Below, in pieces: positions 28,927 through 37,255 of a DNA stretch of 64,000 bases. Within the stretch, counting starts at the first letter, position 1. The number at the start of each line of letters is the position of its first letter. The stretch is from Tateyamaria sp. syn59 (lineage in GTDB: Bacteria > Pseudomonadota > Alphaproteobacteria > Rhodobacterales > Rhodobacteraceae). Both the position numbers and the translations under genes were made by a program. The notes below the pieces were generated by a model, which saw only the letters and a list, made by a program, of their open reading frames with translations, did not search any database and had not been told where the DNA came from. The stretch lies in the NCBI RefSeq assembly GCF_007995245.1, contig NZ_VCBA01000005.1, positions 186,001 to 250,000 of the forward strand. The letters run 5' to 3'.

Positions 28927-30764
28927 TCTGCTGCCTCGGTCGCGATGAACCCGCCGGATTGACGCGCCCAGAACTCCGAATATAGACCGCCTTTGGCCAA
29001 AAGCGCGTCATGAGAGCCGTCCTCGGCGATTTTGCCGTCGTCGAGCACCAGAATACGGTCCATCTGCGCGATGGTGGACAGGCGGTGCGCAATGGCGATC
29101 ACCGTCTTGCCCTCCATCATTTTATAGAGCGTATCCTGGATCGCCGCCTCAACCTCGCTATCAAGCGCGCTGGTGGCTTCGTCCAGAACCAGGATCGGCG
29201 CATTCTTCAGGATCACGCGGGCCAACGTAATCCGTTGTCGCTGACCACCGGACAGCTTCACACCACGCTCGCCAACCTGCGCGTCGTACCCCGTGCGCCC
29301 TTCCGGGTCGGCGAGATCCAGAATGAAGTCGTGCGCCTGCGCCTGACGGGAAGCGGCAAACATCTCTTCCTCGGTGGCCTCGGGGCGGCCATACAGGATG
29401 TTGTCACGCACCGACCGGTGCAAAAGCGAGCTGTCCTGTTGAACCATGCCGACGTTCAGCCGCAGACTGTCCTGCGTGACCTTGGCAATGTCCTGACCAT
29501 CAATTTCGATCCGACCCCCCTCGGCATCGTAAAAGCGCAAGAGCAGCTTGACCAAAGTCGACTTGCCCGCACCGGACCGTCCAACAAGGCCGACCTTTTC
29601 GCCCGGATGGATGACCGTCGACACAGCTTCGAGCCCGCCACTGTCGCGTCCATAGTGGTGGGTCAGGTGGTGCAGTGCGATTTCACCCCGACCCATCTCA
29701 AGCGCCTTGGCATCCGGGTCATCGACAAGGATGACAGGTTGGGCAATCGTCTCCATCCCTTCGGAAATGATCCCGAGGTTCTGGACCAGCGATGTCATCG
29801 CCCACATGATCCAATAGGTCATGTTGTTCAGGCGCAGTGCGATTGTCAGCGCGGCGGCGACCATCCCTTCGGTCGTAAATCCACCCATCCAAAGCCAGAT
29901 CGCCAGCACACCCATAGACACGATCATCGACGCGTTCAGGACCGTTAGGGCCACGTCCATGCGCACCACGATGCGCATCTCTTTCATGAAGGTCTGGCGC
30001 GCATTCTCGATTGCATCCTTGGCATAATCGATCTCGCGATCATGATGGGCGAACATCTTGACCGAATGGATATTGGTATAGCTGTCCACGACCCGCCCCG
30101 TGATCGCACTGCGCGCATCCGAACTGGCCTTGGCCGCGGGGCCGGCACGGCGGATGACCCAGCGCATCAACAGCAGATACCCGACGACCCAGAAGATCAA
30201 AGGCAATGCCAGCCACAAATCAAAGCTCATCAGCAGGATGACGGCACCAATGACCGACACCACAAAGAATGACCCGGCATCAAGCACCTGGAACATCGCC
30301 TCACCCGCGGCTGGCGGCGTTTGCATGATGCGGTTGGCGATGCGGCCCGCAAAGTCATCCTCGAACCAGCCGACCGACTGACGCAAGACGTGGCGGTGCG
30401 ACCGCCAGCGGATCAACGTCCCAAGGTTTGGCAACAATGTGTTGTGGAGCAGGGCAACGTCGACAAATGCCAAAAGCGTCCGCAACATGAGTACCCAAAG
30501 TGCGACAAGGGCAAACTCAAGACCATACTCGGGGATGATGGCCTCTGGCGTGCCCTGGGCCAGCAGATCGACGATGCGGGCCACGTACCAGATCAGCAGA
30601 ATTTCCCCGAACGCGACCACCGTGCTGAACACGAAGGTGATGGTCATCACCCACCGAAAGGGCTTCAGGTAGTTCCACAAGAACGGCCACAACTTGGTCG
30701 GTGGCGTGTCGGCTTCGGTATAGGGTTGGTAGGGATCGACAAGCGATTCAAAGAACTTGAACAT
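28923..30764 (-). CDS. ABC exporter subunit (membrane domain plus ATPase), first of pair
   Basis: 613 residues with the same layout as its partner: a transmembrane domain to about 330, then Walker A GRSGAGKST, signature LSGGQRQRITLARVIL, Walker B ILVLDEATSALDSE and IAHRLSTI. Unlike many heterodimeric exporters, neither subunit shows an obvious degenerate ATP site. Only a weak ribosome site precedes ATG 30764. An upstream leader (30765-30924) carries a possible 13-codon ORF, two hairpins and inverted repeats, suggesting regulated expression. It follows cca in the same direction. Confidence 0.88.
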   Translation of the reverse strand: MFKFFESLVDPYQPYTEADTPPTKLWPFLWNYLKPFRWVMTITFVFSTVVAFGEILLIWYVARIVDLLAQGTPEAIIPEYGLEFALVALWVLMLRTLLAFVDVALLHNTLLPNLGTLIRWRSHRHVLRQSVGWFEDDFAGRIANRIMQTPPAAGEAMFQVLDAGSFFVVSVIGAVILLMSFDLWLALPLIFWVVGYLLLMRWVIRRAGPAAKASSDARSAITGRVVDSYTNIHSVKMFAHHDREIDYAKDAIENARQTFMKEMRIVVRMDVALTVLNASMIVSMGVLAIWLWMGGFTTEGMVAAALTIALRLNNMTYWIMWAMTSLVQNLGIISEGMETIAQPVILVDDPDAKALEMGRGEIALHHLTHHYGRDSGGLEAVSTVIHPGEKVGLVGRSGAGKSTLVKLLLRFYDAEGGRIEIDGQDIAKVTQDSLRLNVGMVQQDSSLLHRSVRDNILYGRPEATEEEMFAASRQAQAHDFILDLADPEGRTGYDAQVGERGVKLSGGQRQRITLARVILKNAPILVLDEATSALDSEVEAAIQDTLYKMMEGKTVIAIAHRLSTIAQMDRILVLDDGKIAEDGSHDALLAKGGLYSEFWARQSGGFIATEAAE

Positions 30765-30797
30765 GACGGGTCCGTAGAAAAATGTGCAAAAGGTACA

Positions 30798-30856
30798 TGA
30801 CGCGGGCCGGGGCCACGCGCGTCACGAAGGACAATCAGCGACGATCAGGCGTCGTT
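30798..30856 (-). promoter_or_regulatory. Two hairpins in the leader of the ABC exporter pair
   Basis: AGCGACG (30837-30843) pairs with CGTCGTT (30850-30856), one G-U, and spans the stop codon of the possible leader ORF. TGACGCG (30798-30804) pairs with CGCGTCA (30818-30824) and precedes a moderately T-rich stretch before the exporter start. Together they resemble an attenuation or translation-control leader; there is no proof of function. Confidence 0.4.
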
Positions 30857-30886
30857 CCAGATCCTTGGTACCATTGCGCTCTCCAT
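30845..30886 (-). CDS. Possible 13-codon leader ORF upstream of the ABC exporter genes
   Basis: ATG 30886 follows AGGTGA at 5- to 6-base spacing and encodes MESAMVPRIWNDA before TGA 30847-30845. The stop codon lies inside a hairpin. The ORF ends about 80 bases before the exporter start and is not in its frame. A regulatory leader peptide is possible, but a 13-codon ORF with a ribosome site can also arise by chance. Confidence 0.35.
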   Translation of the reverse strand: MESAMVPRIWNDA

Positions 30887-30899
30887 CAGGTTCACCTGA

Positions 30900-30928
30900 G
30901 ACATAGTGTCAGAGGCGCCAAATGTCAC
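30900..30928 (-). promoter_or_regulatory. Candidate promoter and inverted repeats before the leader ORF
   Basis: On the minus strand GTGACA (30928-30923, five of six matches to TTGACA) and TATGTC (30905-30900) are 17 bases apart. The -10 element lies within the inverted repeat GACA-TAG-TGTC (30900-30910), and a second repeat CAGGT-TC-ACCTG (30887-30898) covers the leader ORF ribosome site. An operator role is possible. Confidence 0.35.
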
Positions 30929-32097
30929 GAGGCGAGCAGCACTTCCTTGGTCGTTGTCAGATCAGAGGCAAGCCAAAGCTGCTTCAACCGCTCAAGCTCA
31001 GCCCCAAGCGCAGGGCCGGACAGATGTGGCAAATCCTTGGCAGCAATCGGAAAAACAGCATTGGCACCCATGTCGATCTGGCGCACTACATCGTCGTCGA
31101 TGGGTGCGCCCGCATAAGCAGCTTTCAGCAATACCGCGCCGCGCGCTGCTGCCGCACCGCCGAGGTAGCCCACCACTTTTGTACTGTACGCAGACACGGC
31201 AAGCGTGCGGATCGATTCGAGATGCCGCTGATCGCGACGCGACAGTCTGAGCCGGGCCTCGACCGTATCACCGCCCAGCGCCGCCAGTCGCGCCAACGGA
31301 TCCGGCTGTGCGCCCGTCAGATCCTCCAGATGGATAAGAGGGCCAAGGAATATTGGTTCTGCGCCAGGTAAGAGGCGCGCAAGGACGCCGGTCTGGTCCA
31401 TGACCGCAACGGCGGGTGACGGATCAGGCGCTGACAGCAGCTTCATAAACTCAGACCCAACACGTTCTGCAGACAGCGTTTCCAGCCCATCAAGGTTTTC
31501 GGAAATGCCGGCCAAGGCATCTGCATCCCAGCCGTTTGCCGGGTCGGCATATTGGGCAGAAAAACGAAAGAAACGCAGCGTGCGCAAGTAATCCTCGCGG
31601 ATGCGCTGGCCCGCATCATCAATAAAGCGGACACGGCGCACATGGGCGTCATTCAGACCACCCACCGGGTCGATGATTGTGCCCTGCGCATCGGCGTAAA
31701 GTGCGTTCATTGTAAAATCGCGCCGCCTCGCGTCATCGGCAACATCGCTGGCAAAGGACACCACGGCGCGCCGACCGTCCGTTTCGACGTCCTTGCGAAA
31801 GGTTGTTACTTCAAACGGGTGATCCTGCACCACGACAGTGACAGTGCCGTGGTCGATACCGGTGGGAATGGTTCGAAACCCGGAATCCTTGCACAGGTAC
31901 ATGGTCTGATCGGGCGTTGCATCGGTCGCAATGTCGATGTCAGAGATCGGGACACCCATGATCGCGTTGCGCACGCAGCCGCCAACAAAATAGGCCCGAA
32001 ATCCCGCGTCCGCAAAGGCTGTGCAAAGTGTTTGCGCCGCAGGATCGGTCAAAAAGGCCGTGTTAGGGTCTAGTCTTGGGGCAACAGGTCGGTCCAT
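30925..32097 (-). CDS. cca: CCA tRNA nucleotidyltransferase / poly(A) polymerase family
   Basis: 390 residues. The nucleotidyltransferase head has GGCVRNAIMG (39-48) and the catalytic DID at 53-55 in PISDIDIATDA, followed by RRDFTMNALYAD and REDYLRTLRFFRFSA. It should add or repair the 3' CCA end of tRNA; the same family contains poly(A) polymerase, but the motif set favours CCA addition. The start at 32097 overlaps the end of the NUDIX gene by 28 bases, and no strong ribosome site was seen, so translation may be coupled. Confidence 0.9.
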   Translation of the reverse strand: MDRPVAPRLDPNTAFLTDPAAQTLCTAFADAGFRAYFVGGCVRNAIMGVPISDIDIATDATPDQTMYLCKDSGFRTIPTGIDHGTVTVVVQDHPFEVTTFRKDVETDGRRAVVSFASDVADDARRRDFTMNALYADAQGTIIDPVGGLNDAHVRRVRFIDDAGQRIREDYLRTLRFFRFSAQYADPANGWDADALAGISENLDGLETLSAERVGSEFMKLLSAPDPSPAVAVMDQTGVLARLLPGAEPIFLGPLIHLEDLTGAQPDPLARLAALGGDTVEARLRLSRRDQRHLESIRTLAVSAYSTKVVGYLGGAAAARGAVLLKAAYAGAPIDDDVVRQIDMGANAVFPIAAKDLPHLSGPALGAELERLKQLWLASDLTTTKEVLLAS

Positions 32098-32669
32098 GCG
32101 CGCAATATACGCGCGGTTGCGCCCCAGATGTAATAGGGGCCGTAAGGCACGGTATAGTACAATCGTTTCTGCCCACGCCAATGACGCGCTTCGACGACAA
32201 AATTGTCAGGGCGCAGAACGTGAGACAGCGGAACGCGGAACACCTCTGACACTTCGCCTGCTTCGGGTATCGCATCGAAGTTGCCGTTCACGAACGCGAC
32301 GACAGGTGTCACCGTGAACGCGGTGACGGTTTCATGGGGCGCGAATGATCCCAGCACTTCGACGTTATGGCTTTGCAGTCCGATCTCTTCATGCGCTTCC
32401 CGCAGCGCGGTGGCGACCAGATCAGGATCACCTTCATCCTGCTTGCCGCCGGGAAAGGCGATCTGACCCGGATGATGCTTGAGCGCCGACGACCGCTTGG
32501 TCAGGATGAGTTCATACCCGTTTCGACCTTCGATAATCGGCGCAAGAACAGCGGCGGGCCGCAACTTGCGCCCCTCCGGCAGCAAAACGCCCTTGTTCAG
32601 GTCGTAGTCGGACGAGGCCGCGCCAGATTGTTCCAGCGCGACCCGTGTTTGGTCGATAAGATCAGGCAC
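32070..32669 (-). CDS. NUDIX hydrolase, probable CoA pyrophosphatase (NudL-like)
   Basis: 199 residues. The CoA-pyrophosphatase signature ILTKRSSALKHHPGQIAFPG directly precedes a Nudix box (GGKQDEGDPDLVATALREAH with EEIG). Such enzymes split CoA or its oxidised forms into 4'-phosphopantetheine and 3',5'-ADP. GTG 32669 is preferred because it gives the usual length and an 8-base overlap with hslO; the upstream ATG at 32762 would overlap hslO by 101 bases and add residues unlike the family. It sits in an operon hslO-NUDIX-cca. Confidence 0.85.
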   Translation of the reverse strand: MPDLIDQTRVALEQSGAASSDYDLNKGVLLPEGRKLRPAAVLAPIIEGRNGYELILTKRSSALKHHPGQIAFPGGKQDEGDPDLVATALREAHEEIGLQSHNVEVLGSFAPHETVTAFTVTPVVAFVNGNFDAIPEAGEVSEVFRVPLSHVLRPDNFVVEARHWRGQKRLYYTVPYGPYYIWGATARILRAWTDLLPQD

Positions 32670-33648
32670 TGTCTTGGGATTCCGCCTCAAATCCCACGGT
32701 GGCCGGGTCCAGATCGTAATGCGCCCCGCAGAATTGACAGTCTGCCGTAACCCGCCCGTCATCGGTCGTCATCTTTTCGATGTCTCGGGCAGAATAGATC
32801 GACAGGCTTTGGCGTACCCGCTCTTCGGAACAGGTGCAGCCAAAGCGGATCGGCTGGGTGTCAAAGACCCGCGGCGTTTCCTCATGAAACAGGCGCAAAA
32901 GCAGATCGTTCGGTGGCACTTGCGGCCCGATCAACTCCATCTCTTCGACTGTGTCTAAGAGAATATTTACGCGGTTCCAATTGTCGGACTCGTCACCCTC
33001 AAGCAGATCGTCCGACCGCAGCACATCGCCAGTGCCTTCGGATGTCGCGGCAAACGGAGAGGCTTTGGGCATATGCTGCAGCATCACGCCGCCAGCGCGC
33101 CAATGCTCGGGCCCGCCTGCTTCGGTGGATTTGCCAAAGCTGAGCTGGAAGCGCGTCGGCAGCTGCTCTGACTGTGCGAAATACGTCTCTGCGCAGGCGG
33201 CCAGCGATGTCCCGTCCAGCGGTGTAATGCCTTGATAGGGCGTCATACCGGTGCCTTGGTCGATCATGATGGCAAAGTACCCTTCACCCACCTGATCAAA
33301 TGGCGCACCTTCTGTCAGACGGTCCCGGTCAAAGCTGGCATAGGCGCGGATACGTGCGATGTCACCTTCTGTCTCTGGCCCATAATAATCGGTCGCGATC
33401 ATCCGCACGGGCCCCTTCGACTGCACCTGCAGCGACAGCTTCCACCGCAGCTTGATCGTCTGGCCGATCAAGGCGGTCAGCAGCGACATCTCGGCAATCA
33501 GCGCCTCGACCTGCGGGGGGTAATCATGTTGTTTCAGGATGCCATCCAACACTCCGTCCAGACGCGCAACGCGTCCGCGGATGTCGGAAGCATCAAGTTG
33601 GAAGGGCAGGACGGTATCGTCCCACGCGAGTTGCGAACCGAGTGTCAT
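32662..33648 (-). CDS. hslO: Hsp33 redox-regulated chaperone
   Basis: Hsp33 is activated by oxidation and protects proteins during oxidative and heat stress. The 328-residue protein has the Hsp33 core (EALIAEMSLLTALIGQTIKL and GYFAIMIDQGTGMTPYQGIT) and the C-terminal zinc redox switch with CTC in FGCTCSEERV and CQFC in ADCQFCGAHYD. All four switch cysteines are present. It is the first gene of hslO-NUDIX-cca and diverges from the NUDIX gene at 33725. Confidence 0.95.
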   Translation of the reverse strand: MTLGSQLAWDDTVLPFQLDASDIRGRVARLDGVLDGILKQHDYPPQVEALIAEMSLLTALIGQTIKLRWKLSLQVQSKGPVRMIATDYYGPETEGDIARIRAYASFDRDRLTEGAPFDQVGEGYFAIMIDQGTGMTPYQGITPLDGTSLAACAETYFAQSEQLPTRFQLSFGKSTEAGGPEHWRAGGVMLQHMPKASPFAATSEGTGDVLRSDDLLEGDESDNWNRVNILLDTVEEMELIGPQVPPNDLLLRLFHEETPRVFDTQPIRFGCTCSEERVRQSLSIYSARDIEKMTTDDGRVTADCQFCGAHYDLDPATVGFEAESQDSA

Positions 33649-33724
33649 TGGGGTTTCCTTTGGTGCCAGTCATTGGCATATCGCGACTATATAGGATTGC
33701 GGGCAGAAACTGAAAGGGGGGCGC

Positions 33725-34162
33725 ATGATCCGACGTTTCGGCGCACCGCCAGACCTCAATCGCAGGTACAAAATGCGACCGGGCGCCTACGCCATCCTGC
33801 ATCGCGGACCATCGGTTCTGCTGACATTTCAAAGTCAGCCCGAACCGGAATTCCAGTTGCCCGGTGGCGGCATTGACCCCGGCGAAAGCCCGATTCAGAC
33901 CCTGCACCGCGAAGTGTACGAAGAAACCGGATGGCATATCGGGTCGCCGCGCAAACTGGGCGCGTTTCGACGCTTCACTTACATGCCCGAATACGACCTG
34001 TGGGCGGAAAAGCTGTGCCACATATACCTTGCGCGCCCTGTCATGCGTTTGAGTGATCCGTTGGAGCCAGATCACAGCGTTGTCTGGATGTCTCCTGCGC
34101 TGGCAGCAGATGCTGTCTACAACGATGGTGACCGCATGTTTTTGCGCCGTTACTTGGCCTGA
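33725..34162 (+). CDS. NUDIX hydrolase
   Basis: 145 residues with the Nudix box GGIDPGESPIQTLHREVYEE followed by TGW (LPGGG to about residue 68). The body has a conserved start (RRYKMRPGAYAILHRGPSVL) but no feature that fixes the substrate; nucleoside diphosphate derivatives are the usual class. Its 3' end overlaps the response regulator gene on the other strand by 13 bases. It diverges from hslO. Confidence 0.85.
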   Translation: MIRRFGAPPDLNRRYKMRPGAYAILHRGPSVLLTFQSQPEPEFQLPGGGIDPGESPIQTLHREVYEETGWHIGSPRKLGAFRRFTYMPEYDLWAEKLCHIYLARPVMRLSDPLEPDHSVVWMSPALAADAVYNDGDRMFLRRYLA

Positions 34163-35433
34163 TCCTCACCGCGGAATTCGAACAGAATACCGGACACATC
34201 ATCGGGAAAGGTGGTTTCACCAGCAAACTCGGTGAGCCGCCAAATCAGCGCTTCGAAAAAAGCGGGACCGGAGACATCAACCAGATCGCGCATCAAATTG
34301 GCAAGTCCAGCCTCTTCAAGCATGTCGCCATCTGTACCGGGGCACTCCGTTACACCGTCGGACAACAGCAGAAGCCGATCACCCGGATTCAACTGCGTTT
34401 CGAACTGGGTGAAAGAGATGCCCGACATCAACCCGACAGGAAAACCACCCGGCCCGTCCTGCTCAATCGTGCCATCGTGGCGCTGTATGGCAGGATGCGG
34501 GTGACCTGCCTGTGCCATGCGCACATGCCCCGTTTTCAGATCGACATCAGCAAGCAGCAGGGTGAAATAATGCTCTGTCTCCATTTCGTCGAGGACCAAG
34601 TCATTCAGCGTCTCGATGACTTCTTCCGGTGGCAGAAATGCGTATGTTCCATCCGCACAACGCCCCAGCGCGACATTCTGATCCGGCGCCGCGGCCGACA
34701 GATATCCCGCCAACCGCGCGGTCATCAGCGCGGAACTGATCCCGTGGCCTGACACATCAATGGAAAACAGCCCCAGATGCCCGGCCTGGGCGGGGAAAAA
34801 GCCAACAAGATCGCCGCCCACATGGCCGCTGGATTTCAGCATCAAGCTAAGATCACCGCTCTCAAAACACTTGTGACGCTCGCGCACCAAAGACTGCTGC
34901 AACTTCTTCGCTTCAAGCAAATCGCTGTCGAGCGAATCGTAGAGCCGTTGCAGCTCGTCCAGAGTGTCGGTGATCAGGCGATTTTTTTCAGTCAATTCGC
35001 GTTGCATGTGCAGGATACGCTCACCTGCAGCGATACGCGCGCGCAATTCATGGGCATCGACCGGTTTGGTGACAAAGTCATCTGCGCCTGCCTCAAGCCC
35101 CATGGCGATCTCCGCCTTTTCGCTCTTTGAGGTCAGGAGAATGAAATAGCCATATTGATCCTGGCTCAATTCACGAAAGGCAGCACAGAATTCGAGGCCG
35201 GTCATCCCCGGCATCATCCAGTCGCTGAGCACCAGGTCGGGCAACACGTCTTCGCAGATTTTCAGCGCCTCTTCGCCAGATCCGGCCTCATACACCTCAA
35301 AACCCCAGCGCTTGACCGAGCTGGACAGGATTTTGCGTTGCAAACGGCTGTCGTCGACGATCAGCACACGATGCGTTGCATGCGTGTCGTCGGGGGCAGA
35401 AGCCTCCTCCTGCTGGATCAAAGTAACGTTCAT
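34150..35433 (-). CDS. Response regulator with PP2C-type phosphatase output (RsbU/SpoIIE-like)
   Basis: 427 residues. The receiver domain (about 20-140) has DD at 27-28, phosphoacceptor Asp71 in LVLSDWMMPG and Lys103 in LLTSKSEKAE. A linker with coiled-coil heptads (about 145-190) leads to a PP2C/SpoIIE phosphatase domain from about 205: GDLVGFFPAQ, DVSGHGISSALMTARLAGYL and LLLLSDGVTECPG. Such proteins dephosphorylate an anti-sigma-factor antagonist when phosphorylated, linking a two-component input to stress sigma control. No RsbV/RsbW-type partner lies nearby. An Hpt gene is divergently encoded about 150 bases away. Confidence 0.92.
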   Translation of the reverse strand: MNVTLIQQEEASAPDDTHATHRVLIVDDSRLQRKILSSSVKRWGFEVYEAGSGEEALKICEDVLPDLVLSDWMMPGMTGLEFCAAFRELSQDQYGYFILLTSKSEKAEIAMGLEAGADDFVTKPVDAHELRARIAAGERILHMQRELTEKNRLITDTLDELQRLYDSLDSDLLEAKKLQQSLVRERHKCFESGDLSLMLKSSGHVGGDLVGFFPAQAGHLGLFSIDVSGHGISSALMTARLAGYLSAAAPDQNVALGRCADGTYAFLPPEEVIETLNDLVLDEMETEHYFTLLLADVDLKTGHVRMAQAGHPHPAIQRHDGTIEQDGPGGFPVGLMSGISFTQFETQLNPGDRLLLLSDGVTECPGTDGDMLEEAGLANLMRDLVDVSGPAFFEALIWRLTEFAGETTFPDDVSGILFEFRGEDQAK

Positions 35434-35520
35434 GTGCCGCGTATTCCAACTGCTCTGCCGACGGATAGGTCCGGTCGCTTAACACGCGGTGAAGCTAGGC
35501 TTTTGATTAGCTAAACCTTT

Positions 35521-35533
35521 AACGGTCACCGTT
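35521..35533. repeat. Inverted repeat between the response regulator and Hpt genes
   Basis: AACGGT-C-ACCGTT is a perfect 13-base palindrome (one central base) in the 149-base divergent region between starts at 35433 and 35583. A bound regulator acting on both genes is possible, but no family is assigned. The rest of the gap shows nothing clear. Confidence 0.4.
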
Positions 35534-35582
35534 CGTTAACGGACACTGTGCTGAAACAAGGCCACAGTGATTGGAGACGGAA

Positions 35583-35915
35583 ATGATTGATTGGGAACGC
35601 GTCAACACCTTGCGGGCGGAAATCGGCGAAGAAGACTTTGAAGAGGTCGTACCGCTGTTCATCGAAGAGGTGACAGAAATCATCGACGCTTTACGCGAAG
35701 GGCCCGACCTTTCACGGTTGGAAGAAGACCTGCACGCGCTCAAAGGCAGCGCGCTGAACCTGGGCTTTACGGAGTTTTCTACCCTGTGTCACAAGGGAGA
35801 GGCGCTTTCCGCCAAGGGCAAGGCCGCCGAAGTGGACGTACCGCGTATCCTGAACAGTTTTGACGCCTCAAAGACCGCGTTCACGTCCGGTCTGGCCGAC
35901 GGCCAAGCGGCCTAG
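35583..35915 (+). CDS. Histidine phosphotransfer (Hpt) domain protein
   Basis: 110 residues forming a single four-helix Hpt domain with the phosphorylatable His51 in DLHALKGSALNLGF. It should relay phosphate between a hybrid kinase and a response regulator, most simply the divergent regulator-phosphatase at 34150-35433. No histidine kinase is nearby. ATG 35583 is chosen over TTG 35571 because GGAG at 35573-35576 is correctly placed for it. The stop overlaps that of convergent ilvA. Confidence 0.9.
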   Translation: MIDWERVNTLRAEIGEEDFEEVVPLFIEEVTEIIDALREGPDLSRLEEDLHALKGSALNLGFTEFSTLCHKGEALSAKGKAAEVDVPRILNSFDASKTAFTSGLADGQAA

Positions 35916-37138
35916 ATCACAAATTGCGCCAGCGTCTCATCATTGGTGATGTCGGTATAGGTAAACCCGCCGGCGTCCAACTCTGACAGGAAGCGGTCGA
36001 AGTTTTCCGGTCGCTTTGTCTCTATCCCGATCAGGACAGACCCAAAATTGCGGGCCGATTTCTTCAGGTATTCAAACCGCGCGATATCGTCGTCCGGTCC
36101 CAGAATGCTCAGAAAATCCTTGAGCGCTCCTGGGCGCTGCGGCATCCGCAGGATGAAATACTTCTTCACTCCAGAATAGCGCTGCGCCCGTTCCTTGACC
36201 TCCGGCAGACGTTCAAAATCAAAATTGCCGCCAGAGGTGACACATACAACTGTCTTGCCTTCGATCTGATCAGCAACATCGTTCAACGCTTCGACGGCCA
36301 GAGCGCCAGCAGGCTCCAGTACGATCCCCTCCACGTTCAGCATGTCGATGATCGTGGTGCAGATACGATCCTCCGGAATGTCTATAACATCTGTGGTGTT
36401 CGCAGATTTCAAACGCTCAAAGGTGCGCGCGCCGATTGTGGCGACCGCCGCGCCGTCCACGAACGTATTGATGGGTGATACATCCACAGGATGACCGGCT
36501 GCAATGGCCCGTGCCAGCGACGGCGCGCCGGACGGCTCCACAAAGGTATAGTTGACCTGATCTTCGAAATAGCTGCGGGTGCCCGCAGACAGTCCACCGC
36601 CACCGACGGGCAGAATGATGTGGTCGGGCGCGCGACCCAGTTGCGCCTCGATCTCGACGGCGACGGATGCCTGCCCTTCGATCACATCGTCATCGTCAAA
36701 AGGCGACAGAAAATGCCCGCCAGCCTCCGCGCAAAACGACTGGGCAGACGCCAGCGTATCATCGAAGTAGTCACCGATCAGCCGCACCTCGACATGATCA
36801 CCGCCAAACATCTGGGTCTTCATGACCTTTTGCTGCGGCGTCGTGATCGGCATGAAGATGACGCCGTGCGCCCCGAAATGCTTGCACATGAACGCAACAC
36901 CCTGCGCGTGATTGCCCGCACTTGCGCAGACGAACACCGCTCCATCCGTCATCACCTTGCGCATTGCATTGAACGCGCCGCGCAGCTTGTAGGAGCGTAC
37001 CGGGCTCAGGTCTTCCCGCTTGAGCCAGATGTCGGCCTTGAAACGTTCGGACAAGACCTCGTTCCGCAGCAGGGGTGTGGGCGGAAAAACCGCGCGCATG
37101 GCCTGTTCCCCCGCGCGCGCATCATCCTGAAAGCTCAT
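35912..37138 (-). CDS. ilvA: Threonine ammonia-lyase (threonine dehydratase)
   Basis: Deaminates threonine to 2-oxobutanoate, the entry to isoleucine synthesis, with pyridoxal phosphate. The 408-residue protein has PLP-binding Lys51 in SPVRSYKLRGAFNAM, the phosphate-binding loop GGGGLSAGT, and a C-terminal part with one ACT-like region (KYFILRMPQRPGALKDFL). One ACT-like region and about 400 residues match the shorter class rather than E. coli IlvA with two. It diverges from argG. Confidence 0.93.
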   Translation of the reverse strand: MSFQDDARAGEQAMRAVFPPTPLLRNEVLSERFKADIWLKREDLSPVRSYKLRGAFNAMRKVMTDGAVFVCASAGNHAQGVAFMCKHFGAHGVIFMPITTPQQKVMKTQMFGGDHVEVRLIGDYFDDTLASAQSFCAEAGGHFLSPFDDDDVIEGQASVAVEIEAQLGRAPDHIILPVGGGGLSAGTRSYFEDQVNYTFVEPSGAPSLARAIAAGHPVDVSPINTFVDGAAVATIGARTFERLKSANTTDVIDIPEDRICTTIIDMLNVEGIVLEPAGALAVEALNDVADQIEGKTVVCVTSGGNFDFERLPEVKERAQRYSGVKKYFILRMPQRPGALKDFLSILGPDDDIARFEYLKKSARNFGSVLIGIETKRPENFDRFLSELDAGGFTYTDITNDETLAQFVI

Positions 37139-37255
37139 CTATTCACCCCTTCGCGGCAATCCCACTGACCTAGCGGCGCGACCATCACGGGTCAATCTTG
37201 CCCCTGTGCGCCAAAACAGCTATCGGCAGCCAACTCTTGCAAGGGAAGACTGACG

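Noticed and set aside
30765-30924. A known riboswitch or tRNA in the exporter leader
   Set aside because: I compared it by eye with glycine, SAM-II, SRP RNA and guanidine-type motifs and found no convincing match; it is reported only as an unassigned leader.
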